Origin: Echinicola strongylocentroti
GTDB lineage: Bacteria; Bacteroidota; Bacteroidia; Cytophagales; Cyclobacteriaceae
Assembly: GCF_003260975.1 (NCBI RefSeq)
Contig: NZ_CP030041.1
Coordinates: 6,017,501 to 6,081,500 of the forward strand
Direction: 5' to 3'
DNA length: 64,000 nucleotides
Part shown: piece by piece, positions 27,301-35,303 of the stretch
Layout: every line of letters starts with the position of its first letter
Position numbering within the stretch: position 1 is the stretch's first letter
Program-made: the position numbers and the translations under genes
Notes under the pieces: model-generated
Told to the model about the DNA's origin: nothing
Seen by the model: only the letters and a program-made list of their open reading frames with translations
Database searches by the model: none

Positions 27301-28486
27301 TGCCATAAAATTCACCAATAAAGGAGATACCATAACGATTAAGTACCACAAAGAAGGAGAAAATCTAGCGGTATCGGTTTCAGACACAGGAACGGGAATA
27401 CCCGACGTGGATCAAAGCAGTGTCTTTGATCGTTTTTTTCAAAGTACCTATAACAATTCCAGCACCATAGGTGGTTCGGGGATCGGTCTGGCGTTCACCA
27501 AAAGACTTGTGGAGATGCATTATGGTAGAATCTGGCTGGAAAGTAAAATCGGTGAGGGTACTACTTTTTATATAACCCTCCCCATCATCGATGACTCGGT
27601 ATCGGACATAAACGACCGACATTACCATCAAAGTGAGTTTTTAAAAAGCGAAATGGAAGCCGAAACCACCAATCGATCCACTGTATTCGACTCTAGTCCG
27701 ACGCCCTTCAGTACATCTTACGAAGGAGCCACGCTTTTTGTGGTAGAGGACAATACAGAAATGCAACAGTATCTTGAAGGCTTCTTGGGGCAGCAGTTCA
27801 ATGTCAAGTGCTTTAACGACGGAAAAGAATGCCTGGATGCATTAGAGCATGAATGGCCTGATATAGTGATCAGTGATGTAATGATGCCCAATGTTAATGG
27901 TTTTGAACTCACCCATCAGATAAAGTCCAATATCAAGACCAGTCACGTACCCGTATTGTTGCTTACTGCTAGCCAAGCAGATCATGACAAGCTCCGGGGA
28001 TATGAAGGAGGAGCAGATGCTTATCTCAAAAAACCCTTCGAGAGACAACATCTTTTGGTCAGAATTGAATCTCTGTTGCTTTCTAGGCATCAGATCAGGA
28101 AGAGATTTGAAATAGACCTGCCACTGACCATTACCAAGGAAGAAAGTAATGATCACGCCTTCTTGGACAAGTTATATTTCTTGATTGACCAGAACTTGGA
28201 CAATCAAGACCTCGATTTGGATTCCTTTTCAAGGGAGTTGTATTTAAACAGAACGCATTTTTACCAAAAGGTGAAAGCCATAACTGGACAGACTCCTTAT
28301 GAGCTACTTAAAAACTACAGGTTAAAGAAAGCTGCTCAAATTCTTTATGAAGGAAAGCACACGGTAAATGAGGTGTATATGATGACAGGGTTCAAAAGCC
28401 GAACGCATTTCGCCAAGATCTTTAAAGAGAAATACGGTAGCACTCCTGGGAAATATGCTCAAAAGATAGAAGAGACCATCAAATGA
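24344..28486 (+). CDS. Hybrid two-component system sensor/AraC regulator (HTCS)
   Basis: A 1380-residue one-protein signalling system. Order: signal or membrane segment; periplasmic two-component propeller repeats (for example YYWIGTYDGLNRYDG and RIWIGTDEGIAIYD); a Y_Y_Y domain; a membrane helix at about 811-835 (IAYLIYSLLLGLVILGIIYI); histidine kinase with His869 in SNISHEIKTP; HATPase boxes (NNLLSNAIKF, DTGTGIP, GGSGIGLAF); a receiver with phospho-acceptor Asp1178 in VISDVMMP; and a C-terminal AraC-type helix-turn-helix (ELYLNRTHFYQKVKAITG). HTCS proteins sense oligosaccharides in the periplasm and switch on the neighbouring locus, so this one probably controls the carrageenan genes. An internal ATG at 24359 is an alternative start. 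Confidence 0.95.
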   Translation: MMFHLMERKYCCLKCLYGIIFFSFLVGSVRANNSSIYPRERITIANGLAHNGVTSLLQDKFGYYWIGTYDGLNRYDGAGFKTYRNTSERSYLLSNRIRTLEEDDEGRIWIGTDEGIAIYDQEKQLFSTLYSHQNNSNHHKGPIIRDLLVDKNNKRIIAATEEFGVLLFDADLSFLGEFTPDNLKDIDGFIIYNVVKYHDDKYLIATTEGVYTFHGSSGEFVKISLPLIDAATYILQLSEGRFAITTSTGVRVIENRKENWELVASFLASENFNCVEIDKRGRMWLGTVNQGIRRVDNLQEVLEGEEPAVVSEEGEQGFIRTSGIYNTKNNGIWVTTFNHGLLRFDLYPNSFHQVPRQHNSVERLHTNEVPNIAPLSPNSAFMTAHHGGKILFDFSQQQFRELPATMPASIQDDITGVYSDEHGAVWFKNRNNEITVLRADGTYDPAPVIEEMPRGLRLVTMCEDGDGNIWVANTKDFYRLQLDGERKIKAVHKVTDHSFFKSKPIYKIRTLYYDSVYDYMWVGTDTDGLFRMKLGTSEDLDSVQVDQFVSDPSDLLSLPSNFVSAIVRLPNGELFLGTERGGICKVRNSEKDSVQFINYSEKNGLSNNVVKNILYDDDYNLWISTNIGLNRFDPKSQNFRVYKRSDGLPFEDFSYAAEKMSDGTMVFSGIKGICYFHPDDLSDEEPVPLFQFDNLTISGRSILPGDSLNGRVLLEKSLSSTDRIDLEYDENVFSIDVNALHYGSPENHYIKYQLKPINDQWIQVKSHQKTIHFSGLQPGEYTLHTMVSNSLNEWGNPRTITIVIHPPFWKTPIAYLIYSLLLGLVILGIIYIIIRFQKLHHNIEIHRLEKETEVKLNNAKLRFFSNISHEIKTPLTLLQGPIEFLSHRFKYDIDVVDKLNLVQRQAHKISLLVDQVHDFQRAEANVLKMHLDQFNFDHFLLKIYQDYHFITEQGDKKIQVIGGDDPINVKADTDKLEKVINNLLSNAIKFTNKGDTITIKYHKEGENLAVSVSDTGTGIPDVDQSSVFDRFFQSTYNNSSTIGGSGIGLAFTKRLVEMHYGRIWLESKIGEGTTFYITLPIIDDSVSDINDRHYHQSEFLKSEMEAETTNRSTVFDSSPTPFSTSYEGATLFVVEDNTEMQQYLEGFLGQQFNVKCFNDGKECLDALEHEWPDIVISDVMMPNVNGFELTHQIKSNIKTSHVPVLLLTASQADHDKLRGYEGGADAYLKKPFERQHLLVRIESLLLSRHQIRKRFEIDLPLTITKEESNDHAFLDKLYFLIDQNLDNQDLDLDSFSRELYLNRTHFYQKVKAITGQTPYELLKNYRLKKAAQILYEGKHTVNEVYMMTGFKSRTHFAKIFKEKYGSTPGKYAQKIEETIK

Positions 28487-28549
28487 GGAATGTACAGGGA
28501 GGCTTGACTAATTAAAGCCAGAGGATGCTAAGACATAGAAAAAGTAACG

Positions 28550-28725
28550 TTAAACCCGGAATATGCATTAGCCTATCTGTTGCGACCTGAAACTGCTTCA
28601 AAATCAGTCGTTTCACTTTAGTTTTCGGCATAACCGTAGCGGTGCTACGCTAATGCCTCCAAACTAACTGATTTTCTTGCAATTTCAGCTCTCACTACGA
28701 TTCCTAACGCATAATCCGGGTTTAA
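28550..28725. repeat. MITE-like element with terminal inverted repeats, complete copy (176 bp)
   Basis: The left end TTAAACCCGGAATATGCATT (28550 onward) and right end CTAACGCATAATCCGGGTTT (28704-28725) are inverse complements at about 20 of 22 positions. The middle includes ACTGATTTTCTTGCAATTT, shared with 20150-20233. The same ends occur at 14987-15129, and a lone left-end-like block (GGGAAATATGCATTCGCTTA) at about 30420. Confidence 0.75.
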
Positions 28726-28778
28726 GCGTTGACTTGACCCTAGGCTACTGCGGTTTCCAATGTGCAAATCGGGGCAAA

Positions 28779-28868
28779 GTGCCAGCGGCACGATAAATTT
28801 AGTAACCTGCGGATTCATCCGCAGGAGCTTAAGCTCTCCTCAACCTCCCGAAGGAGTGCCATCGGCAC
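28779..28868. repeat. Cluster of short perfect palindromes (REP-like)
   Basis: Within 90 bases lie GTGCCAGCGGCAC (28779-28791), CCTGCGGATTCATCCGCAGG (28806-28825), GAGCTTAAGCTC (28825-28836), CTCCCGAAGGAG and GTGCCATCGGCAC (28856-28868). The first and last differ only in the loop. REP-like sequences of this type are often linked to Y1 (RAYT) transposases, but no such gene is nearby. Confidence 0.6.
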
Positions 28869-29057
28869 GGATGATAGCTATGCCTACACGAAAAGGGTTT
28901 CCCTTCAAAACACTAAGCGCGTTTGCCCTGCGGATTTTCTTGTTTTGTGGTAGAAAATGGTAACCTTGATTAGTTGGGGGAAGGTGCGACGGTGTCCATT
29001 TGGAAGTATTTTTCCATAAGAAAAAGGTTTCATGAAAACATAGGCTGTGCTTGCTGA

Positions 29058-30209
29058 GATGTTCCCTTGTTGACCAATACCTTGAATGTAGACGAGGCTG
29101 CGGAGCTAACCAGAACCCCGGTTGATCAAATTTGGGACTTTGTTTACGCAGAGTTAACAGACATAGAGGATGTTCTTCCACCCGATTATTCGGATCCAAA
29201 TGACAAAGGAAGGGTAACCTTGGGGGCAGCCCTAGCATTAAAGGCAAGAGCCATGCTTTATGCCGGAAGACATACTGAAGCAGCTGCGGCGGCTAAGCAG
29301 GTCATGGATCTTAATGTTTATTCATTACATCCAAGCTATGCAGATTTATTTAGTTATGGAGGTCAGGGTAATAGTGAGGTGATTTTTGACCATCAGTATT
29401 CCAAGGATATTTTCAGTTACCCATTTTATCAGCAGAACGGTCCACTGGGGATTAATGCTCAAGGTAATATGGCAGTGACCAGAAATTTGGTGGATGCTTA
29501 CCCAACAGCAAATGGCCTACCCATAACTATGGATAATGCGTATAATGAATTTGACCCATACAGAAATAGGGATCCAAGATTAGCTGCCACTGTTTACCTG
29601 CCAGCATTCTCTGACGCTATTCCAGGAGACATGTTAGATGATGGTTCCGAAGATTTTGATCCAAGACCAGGATCGGGTACTGCTGATGAAATCAATGTGG
29701 ATTACCAAAGAACAAAAACAGGATTTGGAGTTAGGAAATACTTGCAAGAAGAAGATTATACTGACCGTACCAATTGTGGAACTAACTTTATATTAATTCG
29801 ATACGCTGATGTCCTGTTGATGTATGCTGAAGCCATGCTAGAATCCAATCAAGTAGATGCAAGTGTATATGACGCTTTGGACGAGGTGAGGGCTAGAGTA
29901 GGGTTTCCGGCATTGACTAGAGGTCAATCGATGGATGACTTACGGGAGATCATCAGGAATGAAAGAATGGCGGAGTTTGGACTGGAAGGTTTACGTCTTT
30001 TTGATATCAGGAGATGGAGGATAGCCGAAGATGTCATGACCGGAACAATTCCCGGTTTTAGATATATTGAGCCGGGAGAGTCCGACATTGTAGAATATGA
30101 TTATCCAGGGGTAGTTCGTGTGTTTGATCCTGCCAGGGATTACCTATGGCCAATACCATTTTCGGAAACCACATTAAATTCGAACCTATCCCAAAATGAC
30201 GGATACTAA
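29058..30209 (+). pseudogene. SusD/RagB family protein lacking its N-terminus (remnant)
   Basis: The sequence is clearly SusD: DVPLLTNTLNVDEAAELTRT at the start, KARAMLYAGRHTEAA, YADVLLMYAEAMLESNQ, MAEFGLEGLRLFDIRRWR and the closing YLWPIPFSETTLNSN. Homology begins abruptly at GAT GTT CCC (29058), preceded in frame by TGA, so roughly 150-180 residues, including the lipoprotein signal, are missing. The nearest start, TTG at 29067, would give 380 residues with no export signal. No SusC precedes it. This looks like the remainder of a deleted SusCD pair, with the breakpoint at about 29057. The rest of the frame has no stops, so the loss is probably recent. Confidence 0.8.
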
Positions 30210-30699
30210 TCCTAATATTTATAAAATTTAACCCGGATTCAAAGGCGTTGAGAAAGTAAGGTAAGGTAGCCAACTTATTAAAGAACCACACTAGATACAT
30301 AGGGTACAATAGTGAAAATGCGGTAATTAATAAACCCGAGGTAAGTCCTTGGGAATGTGAAAAAAACTCCTATTTCGCCATACCAAATTCAACGATATAG
30401 AAGCCTTCCGGAGTTAGAGGGAAATATGCATTCGCTTATCAATTAAAAAAAAATCAAGGTGTTGATGAAAAGTCAATAAACGGATATTCGATTATGCGCT
30501 TTCTTGCCAGTAGATTTTATGTCTCACAGAACGCACAGAATACTCAGAATGAAATAAGGCCTTTCTGAGAATTCAGCGGTTTATGTGAGCAACTATTTAC
30601 TATTTCTGTGATTACTAGTGTCATTGCGGATTTACATAGACGAATATTAGTTGTATCAAAATGTGTATTGGTATTTTGGAGGGGAGTAGTTGAATAGGG
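30210..30699. other. Gene-free gap after the SusD remnant
   Basis: It contains repeat copy C (30236-30320), its extension block at 30376-30399, and a lone left-end-like block of the terminal-inverted-repeat family near 30420. The remainder is AT-rich with nothing I can name. Confidence 0.6.
30236..30320 (+). repeat. Dispersed ~85-bp intergenic repeat, copy C
   Basis: Matches copy A through GAGAAAGTAAGGTAAGGTAG, CAACTTATT, ACTAGATACATAGGGTACAA and AGTGAAAATG, with scattered differences. Together with A, B and the fragment at 28518 this gives four copies within 11 kb. Confidence 0.65.
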
Positions 30700-30703
30700 C
30701 AAA

Positions 30704-30740
30704 ACCGGAAAGTTGCATTTATGAAAAACAACTTTCCGGT
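30704..30740 (-). terminator. Intrinsic terminator of the phosphatase operon
   Basis: A perfect 12-bp stem (ACCGGAAAGTTG with CAACTTTCCGGT) and 13-nt loop; on the minus strand it ends in TTTT. It lies 34 bases beyond the stop of the minus-strand phosphatase. Confidence 0.85.
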
Positions 30741-30773
30741 GTTAAGGGGTTTAAGCATTAACAAGGGGTTCTC

Positions 30774-32135
30774 CTACTGTTGTTTGGGATACACCTTTTC
30801 ATATTCTTCCAGTTCAGCTGGAGTTTTCTCTTTTAGCTTGCGGGGAGGAAGGTCAGTACGCTGCTCAATGGCAGAGGCTGCTTCATCGGTAAACGAATTG
30901 TTTCCCTGATTATCCTTGACAAGATAAAAGGCATCATAAAGCTTTCCGGTGGCCGTATGGGCACGGTAGGTCAACTTATTGTCCTTGATGGTGATGAACT
31001 GGTAGAGTTGGGTTTCCGAAGCGGCCCGGTCCATCCATTTATCGGTGGTCAGCTCGTACATTTTTGGACCACTGACAGAGACTACGTATACTGGGCCCTT
31101 TCCCTTACCGGGTTTGCCGGAGACTCCCGTAGACAGGTTGTGTCCCCGACCATAGGTATGGTCATGGCCCTGCAATACCAAATCCACACCGTAAGCTTCG
31201 AACAAGGGTTGGAAGGTTTCCCGGAATTCCTCGTTGTCCCTTCCTGAGCTGGATGAGTAAATGGGATGGTGGAAGGTAATGATCGTCCAGTCCTGGGTGT
31301 TTTCCTGAAGGATCCTTTCCAGCCATTCCTTTTGCCTGTGACGTGAGCTGTCGTTCAGTACGATTTCCTGTGAATTGAGCGAAATGATCCTGGCATTGCC
31401 ATAGTCGGTATAGTAGACCGTTTCCTCAAAACCCGTTGGGCCGTTGAGTGGAAGGTTGAACTGCTTTCTCCAATGGATATCGAGCACTAGTTCCCCATTC
31501 TCGTTCCGGTCATATTCGTGGTTACCGGGAGTAGGTATACTGGGGATCATGGCATGGACGAAGCCACCGGCATGGTTCCATTCGCCCCATTCCGTATCGG
31601 CATGTGTTCGGTTGATCAGGTCACCGGCATGGAGCATAAATGCGGCATCGGACATGGAGCTGTAGGCCTGCCTGATCACCCTGGACCAACGGGATTTGAG
31701 GTCGTTTTGGGCGTCTCCAAAATAGATAAAGGAAAATCCCCCTGGTTCTTCTGGTGCAGTTTTGAAGTGGAACCACTCGCTCCAGTGGTTCTCAAAACCC
31801 ACCCGGTAGGCATATAGCGTTCCGGGTGTCAGGTTATCGAAGGAAACGGTATGGTAAAGCGAGCTATCACCCTCCTGAACCAGCAACTCCGCTGTAGAAG
31901 GATAGCTTTTTGCAGACTCTTCGAGATGGGGAGAGTCGGGAGCTACCGTAATCTCGGCAGTCCCCTGTGGAACCTGTGTGTTGGTCCTCCAGGAAACCGC
32001 CTGGCTGTGGCGAGGGTCGCCGTTCCAGGTCAGTACGATCCGGTCCGGAAAAGGGCTGGGGGCAAAATCCTGGGCAGTTAATTGCCCAAGGCCCATTAAA
32101 AGGGCAAGGATGGTTAGGAGTGAAATTGACTTCAT
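30774..32135 (-). CDS. Purple acid phosphatase-like metallophosphoesterase
   Basis: A 453-residue exported protein (signal MKSISLLTILALLMGLGQLTAQ). An N-terminal fibronectin-like PAP domain (LTWNGDPRHSQAVSWRT ... YRVGFENHWSEWFHFKT) precedes a calcineurin-like metallophosphoesterase core with all expected metal ligands: FGDAQND, LHAGDLINR, PGNHEYD, FHHPIYSS and GHDHTYGR. Such enzymes hydrolyse phosphate esters outside the cytoplasm. It ends the operon whose TonB receptor starts 21 bases upstream of it in transcription order, so it may free phosphate or an organic phosphate that the receptor imports. The C-terminal tail is charged and coil-like (TPAELEEYEKVYPKQQ). Confidence 0.92.
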   Translation of the reverse strand: MKSISLLTILALLMGLGQLTAQDFAPSPFPDRIVLTWNGDPRHSQAVSWRTNTQVPQGTAEITVAPDSPHLEESAKSYPSTAELLVQEGDSSLYHTVSFDNLTPGTLYAYRVGFENHWSEWFHFKTAPEEPGGFSFIYFGDAQNDLKSRWSRVIRQAYSSMSDAAFMLHAGDLINRTHADTEWGEWNHAGGFVHAMIPSIPTPGNHEYDRNENGELVLDIHWRKQFNLPLNGPTGFEETVYYTDYGNARIISLNSQEIVLNDSSRHRQKEWLERILQENTQDWTIITFHHPIYSSSSGRDNEEFRETFQPLFEAYGVDLVLQGHDHTYGRGHNLSTGVSGKPGKGKGPVYVVSVSGPKMYELTTDKWMDRAASETQLYQFITIKDNKLTYRAHTATGKLYDAFYLVKDNQGNNSFTDEAASAIEQRTDLPPRKLKEKTPAELEEYEKVYPKQQ

Positions 32136-32156
32136 GTTGTTTTATTCAATTATTGA

Positions 32157-35100
32157 TCAGTAGGTTTTAAATCTCAGACCCACCTGTCCCCATCTACCGT
32201 AAACGGCGTCGTTTTGGGGACGCCCGTCCCGATAGATGTCTGAAATGGGTTCGTTGGTAAGGTTATTGACCCCTACAAAAAGGCTCAACCGTTCGGTAAG
32301 CTGCTGGGAGGCAGAGAAATCCAGTTGGTTTCTGCCCTTCTCCTGAAGGTCGTTATCAGGGTTTTCAGCCAGTTCGGAATTGAAGGTGCCGTAAAAGTAC
32401 ATGGAAATCCTGCCAGAAAAACCGAATTTTTCATAGGAGACGGATACATTGCCTACATGGGGACGCATTTCAGGAAGCTTAACGGTTCTTGTAGATTGTG
32501 CCCCGGGGATTTCAAACTCACTGTTTACATAAGTGTAGTTGGCATAGATGCCCAACCCATTCCAGACACCAGGGAGGAAGGTAAGTTGCTGCTGCCAAGC
32601 TAGCTCAAATCCCCTTGCAATGGCATTGGCACCGTTGACCGTCTGGTTGATCGTATAACCGTCATATGTGCCGTCTTCTTGGATGTAGGAGCTTTCGTAG
32701 ATATAGTCGTTGATGTTTTTTATAAATACGCCCCCTGACAGGATGCCCACCGATTTGAAATAATGTTCAAAAAGGATATCGTAATTGACGGCAGTGGATT
32801 GGATCAGGTCTGGATTGCCCATTTTGACACGGCTTCTTCGGGTTTCCACTTCTTCCCAAGGGACTAGGTCGTAATAACTAGGCCGGGAAAGGGACCTTGT
32901 TACCGCGCCCCTGATATTGGTCCTGCTGCCAATGGCATAACGGAGGTTGATCGATGGAAACCATCCGTCGAAGGTCCGGTCGGTCGATGCAGGAGAAGTG
33001 CTTACATAATTGCCCTGGTCATCAAAGTTCACGCGGTTACCCTCATAGTCAAAGCCTGTCTTTTCATAACGTATCCCTGTAATCACTTGAAGATCATTGA
33101 TATTGAGCTCGGTCATGGCATAGGCGGCGGCAAGGTACTCGGTTCCCTCGAAGGAATCCGGATCTGTATTTTGGCGGGTATAGGTCTCGTTGTCACTGAA
33201 CAGCTCGGGGTGCTCGTTGTAATATTCCTCCATGGCCTCTGCCTCCGGAAAACGCCCCATATTATAGGCGCCTTCATAATGGTCCTCCTTGCTATATCCA
33301 GAAAGATAGTCGCTCAGGACAAAATTTCCTTCGTCCAGGTCATGGAGAAAATAGTTTCTGGACCGGTCGTTGTACTTGAGTTTCCCGCGTCCACCAAATT
33401 TCACATTTCCTTTGTGCTTTCCCAATTGATAGGGTTTGCTGATGTTCAGGGTCAGCTGGCCATCTCGGTCAAGGGATTTGTCATGGCGGTTGATATACCT
33501 GCTCGTGGTGAATTCATCTGTATCATAGGGATCTGCTTCGCTGAATTCAAATTGCGGGGTGACGGGATCTTGCAGGTTCAGGCCCGCAGAGAGACCGTTG
33601 CGTTCAAAAGCAGCACTGTAATAGATCGGTTGGTCGTATTTTCCTTGTGAAAGAGTAAGGTCATACTCCACCTTCATGTCACCGAAATAGCTTTTTCCTC
33701 CCAATGATGCCTGCAAAAGATTCTTGTGGTAATCCCTCCAGTTGCCCGATTGGGTGATGCGAAGATCCTGTACTTGGTCAGCACTGGTGTATTCGCCGAT
33801 ATTGAAGATGCGCTCCAAGCGGTTTTGGATTTCATAGTACAGGTTATAGGAACCTCGGAGATAAAGCTCTGACCTGTCATTCGGGTAATATTTGAACTCA
33901 CCGTTGATGGCCAGGTTGTCCCGTTTGATCTCATAGCCGTCAAGGTCGAGGTTGCTCAGGTAAGTGGATTCGGTACCGTTTACGGTATAGGTGTCGTAAT
34001 CCTTTTCTACACGGTCTTCTCCCCGCCAGTTGCGGGCATAACTTGCACCAATGATGTAGCTGGTCTTGCCCTTTCGCTCACCAAAGGTCAGGCCAGCATC
34101 ATAAGTGGCCTTGTTTACCAGGCCGTTGTATCCTCCGGCCAGTTTTGCATCGAATAGCTTTTCGTCCTTGGCGGGGGACTTGGTGATGATGTTTACCGCG
34201 CCACCTGTGCCATCTGCATCCCTGTCTGGGGTCAAGGTCTTGATGACCTCAATGCTCTCAATGGAATTGGCAAGAATGCCGTTCAGGTCGGTGTCCCTTC
34301 CTCCCGCACCGGTGGATGGCAGACGTGTGCCATTAAGGGTCATTGAACTAAGGTCCTGGCTCAGTCCCCGGATGATGATGTCTCGCGGGATGCCATAGCT
34401 GTAGCCTACCGCCACGCCGGGAACCCGTTGGAGGGACTCACTGACGGTAAGGTCGGGAAAGCGTTCGATCTGCTCCTGCGACATGACATATTTGATGTTC
34501 TCGGCATTTTTCATGCTGTTGAGTGCCTTTACTTCTCCACGCCTGATACCGGTAATGGTGACACCATCCAATTCGCTGACAGTGGAATTCAACTGGACCT
34601 TGATTTCAGCGGTCTCCTCGGGGAAGATGGATACATTTTTTTCTGCAGGTTCATATCCCATGTAGCTGATCAGCAGGGTTTGGGTGCCGGTGGGGACTTC
34701 AGGAAAATAGAACTTGCCCTGCTCATTGGTCAAGGTATATTTATCGGATCCCTTGAAATGGACCGTGGCGTAGGGAAGGGGCATGTGGTCGGGAAGTCCC
34801 GTGACGGTTCCCTTTAGGCTTCCCGTAGCAGGGAGGGATTTGCTGTGCCGAACCACGGCAATCTGATCGGAAACTACCTTGTAGTCAAGCCCATTGGGCA
34901 GGAGCACCCTGTCAAGTACCTGGGACAGGGGAGTGGTCGATACCGAAAGGGAGATATGCTTTTCAAGGCCCGGCAATTGATTGTTGTAAATAAAGCCGAT
35001 CTGGTAATCCTTATCGATTTGATCCAGAACGGCTCGCAAGGGTTGGTCAGCAACTGAAACGGAGACTTCCTTGTTCAAAAGGCCAATAGCCCCTGCTTGG

Positions 35101-35177
35101 GAGGTAAAAGGATGGCTCAGGAACAAAAACATTGCTCCAACTATCATGGCAATGCTCTTTTTTGTAATTAATTTCAT
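32157..35177 (-). CDS. TonB-dependent receptor with STN signalling domain
   Basis: A 1006-residue outer-membrane receptor with signal peptide (ending SQAGA). An N-terminal STN domain (about 36-110: VSVADQPLRAVLDQIDKDYQ) contacts FecR in the periplasm. Then come a carboxypeptidase-regulatory-like beta domain (GTVTGLPDHMPLPYATVHFK), a plug with IIRGLSQDLSSMTLNGTRLP and DADGTGGAVNIITKSP, and a 22-strand-type barrel ending GRWGQVGLRFKTY. It is of the 'TonB-dependent receptor' type rather than SusC, as no SusD is nearby. Upstream FecR and sigma genes make a complete cell-surface signalling set; the downstream phosphatase hints at an organophosphate substrate. Confidence 0.9.
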   Translation of the reverse strand: MKLITKKSIAMIVGAMFLFLSHPFTSQAGAIGLLNKEVSVSVADQPLRAVLDQIDKDYQIGFIYNNQLPGLEKHISLSVSTTPLSQVLDRVLLPNGLDYKVVSDQIAVVRHSKSLPATGSLKGTVTGLPDHMPLPYATVHFKGSDKYTLTNEQGKFYFPEVPTGTQTLLISYMGYEPAEKNVSIFPEETAEIKVQLNSTVSELDGVTITGIRRGEVKALNSMKNAENIKYVMSQEQIERFPDLTVSESLQRVPGVAVGYSYGIPRDIIIRGLSQDLSSMTLNGTRLPSTGAGGRDTDLNGILANSIESIEVIKTLTPDRDADGTGGAVNIITKSPAKDEKLFDAKLAGGYNGLVNKATYDAGLTFGERKGKTSYIIGASYARNWRGEDRVEKDYDTYTVNGTESTYLSNLDLDGYEIKRDNLAINGEFKYYPNDRSELYLRGSYNLYYEIQNRLERIFNIGEYTSADQVQDLRITQSGNWRDYHKNLLQASLGGKSYFGDMKVEYDLTLSQGKYDQPIYYSAAFERNGLSAGLNLQDPVTPQFEFSEADPYDTDEFTTSRYINRHDKSLDRDGQLTLNISKPYQLGKHKGNVKFGGRGKLKYNDRSRNYFLHDLDEGNFVLSDYLSGYSKEDHYEGAYNMGRFPEAEAMEEYYNEHPELFSDNETYTRQNTDPDSFEGTEYLAAAYAMTELNINDLQVITGIRYEKTGFDYEGNRVNFDDQGNYVSTSPASTDRTFDGWFPSINLRYAIGSRTNIRGAVTRSLSRPSYYDLVPWEEVETRRSRVKMGNPDLIQSTAVNYDILFEHYFKSVGILSGGVFIKNINDYIYESSYIQEDGTYDGYTINQTVNGANAIARGFELAWQQQLTFLPGVWNGLGIYANYTYVNSEFEIPGAQSTRTVKLPEMRPHVGNVSVSYEKFGFSGRISMYFYGTFNSELAENPDNDLQEKGRNQLDFSASQQLTERLSLFVGVNNLTNEPISDIYRDGRPQNDAVYGRWGQVGLRFKTY

Positions 35178-35303
35178 AATTTTGACAAAGTTTTAAATTG
35201 GAATGATTTGAAACGGATGCTTTGTACAAAGCGAGGTGCTGGATGTGGTGCAAACACGTCCGGCACTCTTTTTTTTGGTGTTACATAGGCGTTGTTTTTT
35301 GGA

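Larger units (their letters stand above)
28487..29057. other. Gene-free junction zone with repeat fragments
   Basis: No supportable gene. It holds the first third of the ~85-bp dispersed repeat (28518-28548, GGATGCTAAGACATAGAAAA), a complete terminal-inverted-repeat element directly after it (28550-28725), a cluster of palindromes (28779-28868) and then ~190 bases without recognisable features up to the breakpoint of a truncated SusD gene. Confidence 0.65.

Noticed and set aside
28779..28868. CRISPR-like array
   Set aside because: The palindromes are not regularly spaced repeats with unique spacers, and no cas genes are present.
28760..28963. Short plus-strand frames over the palindrome cluster
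   Set aside because: The translation runs through hairpin repeats and looks spurious; no start signal or conserved domain.
33087..33650. Plus-strand open frame of 187 codons
   Set aside because: Antisense to the barrel of the TonB receptor at 32157-35177; no supporting features.
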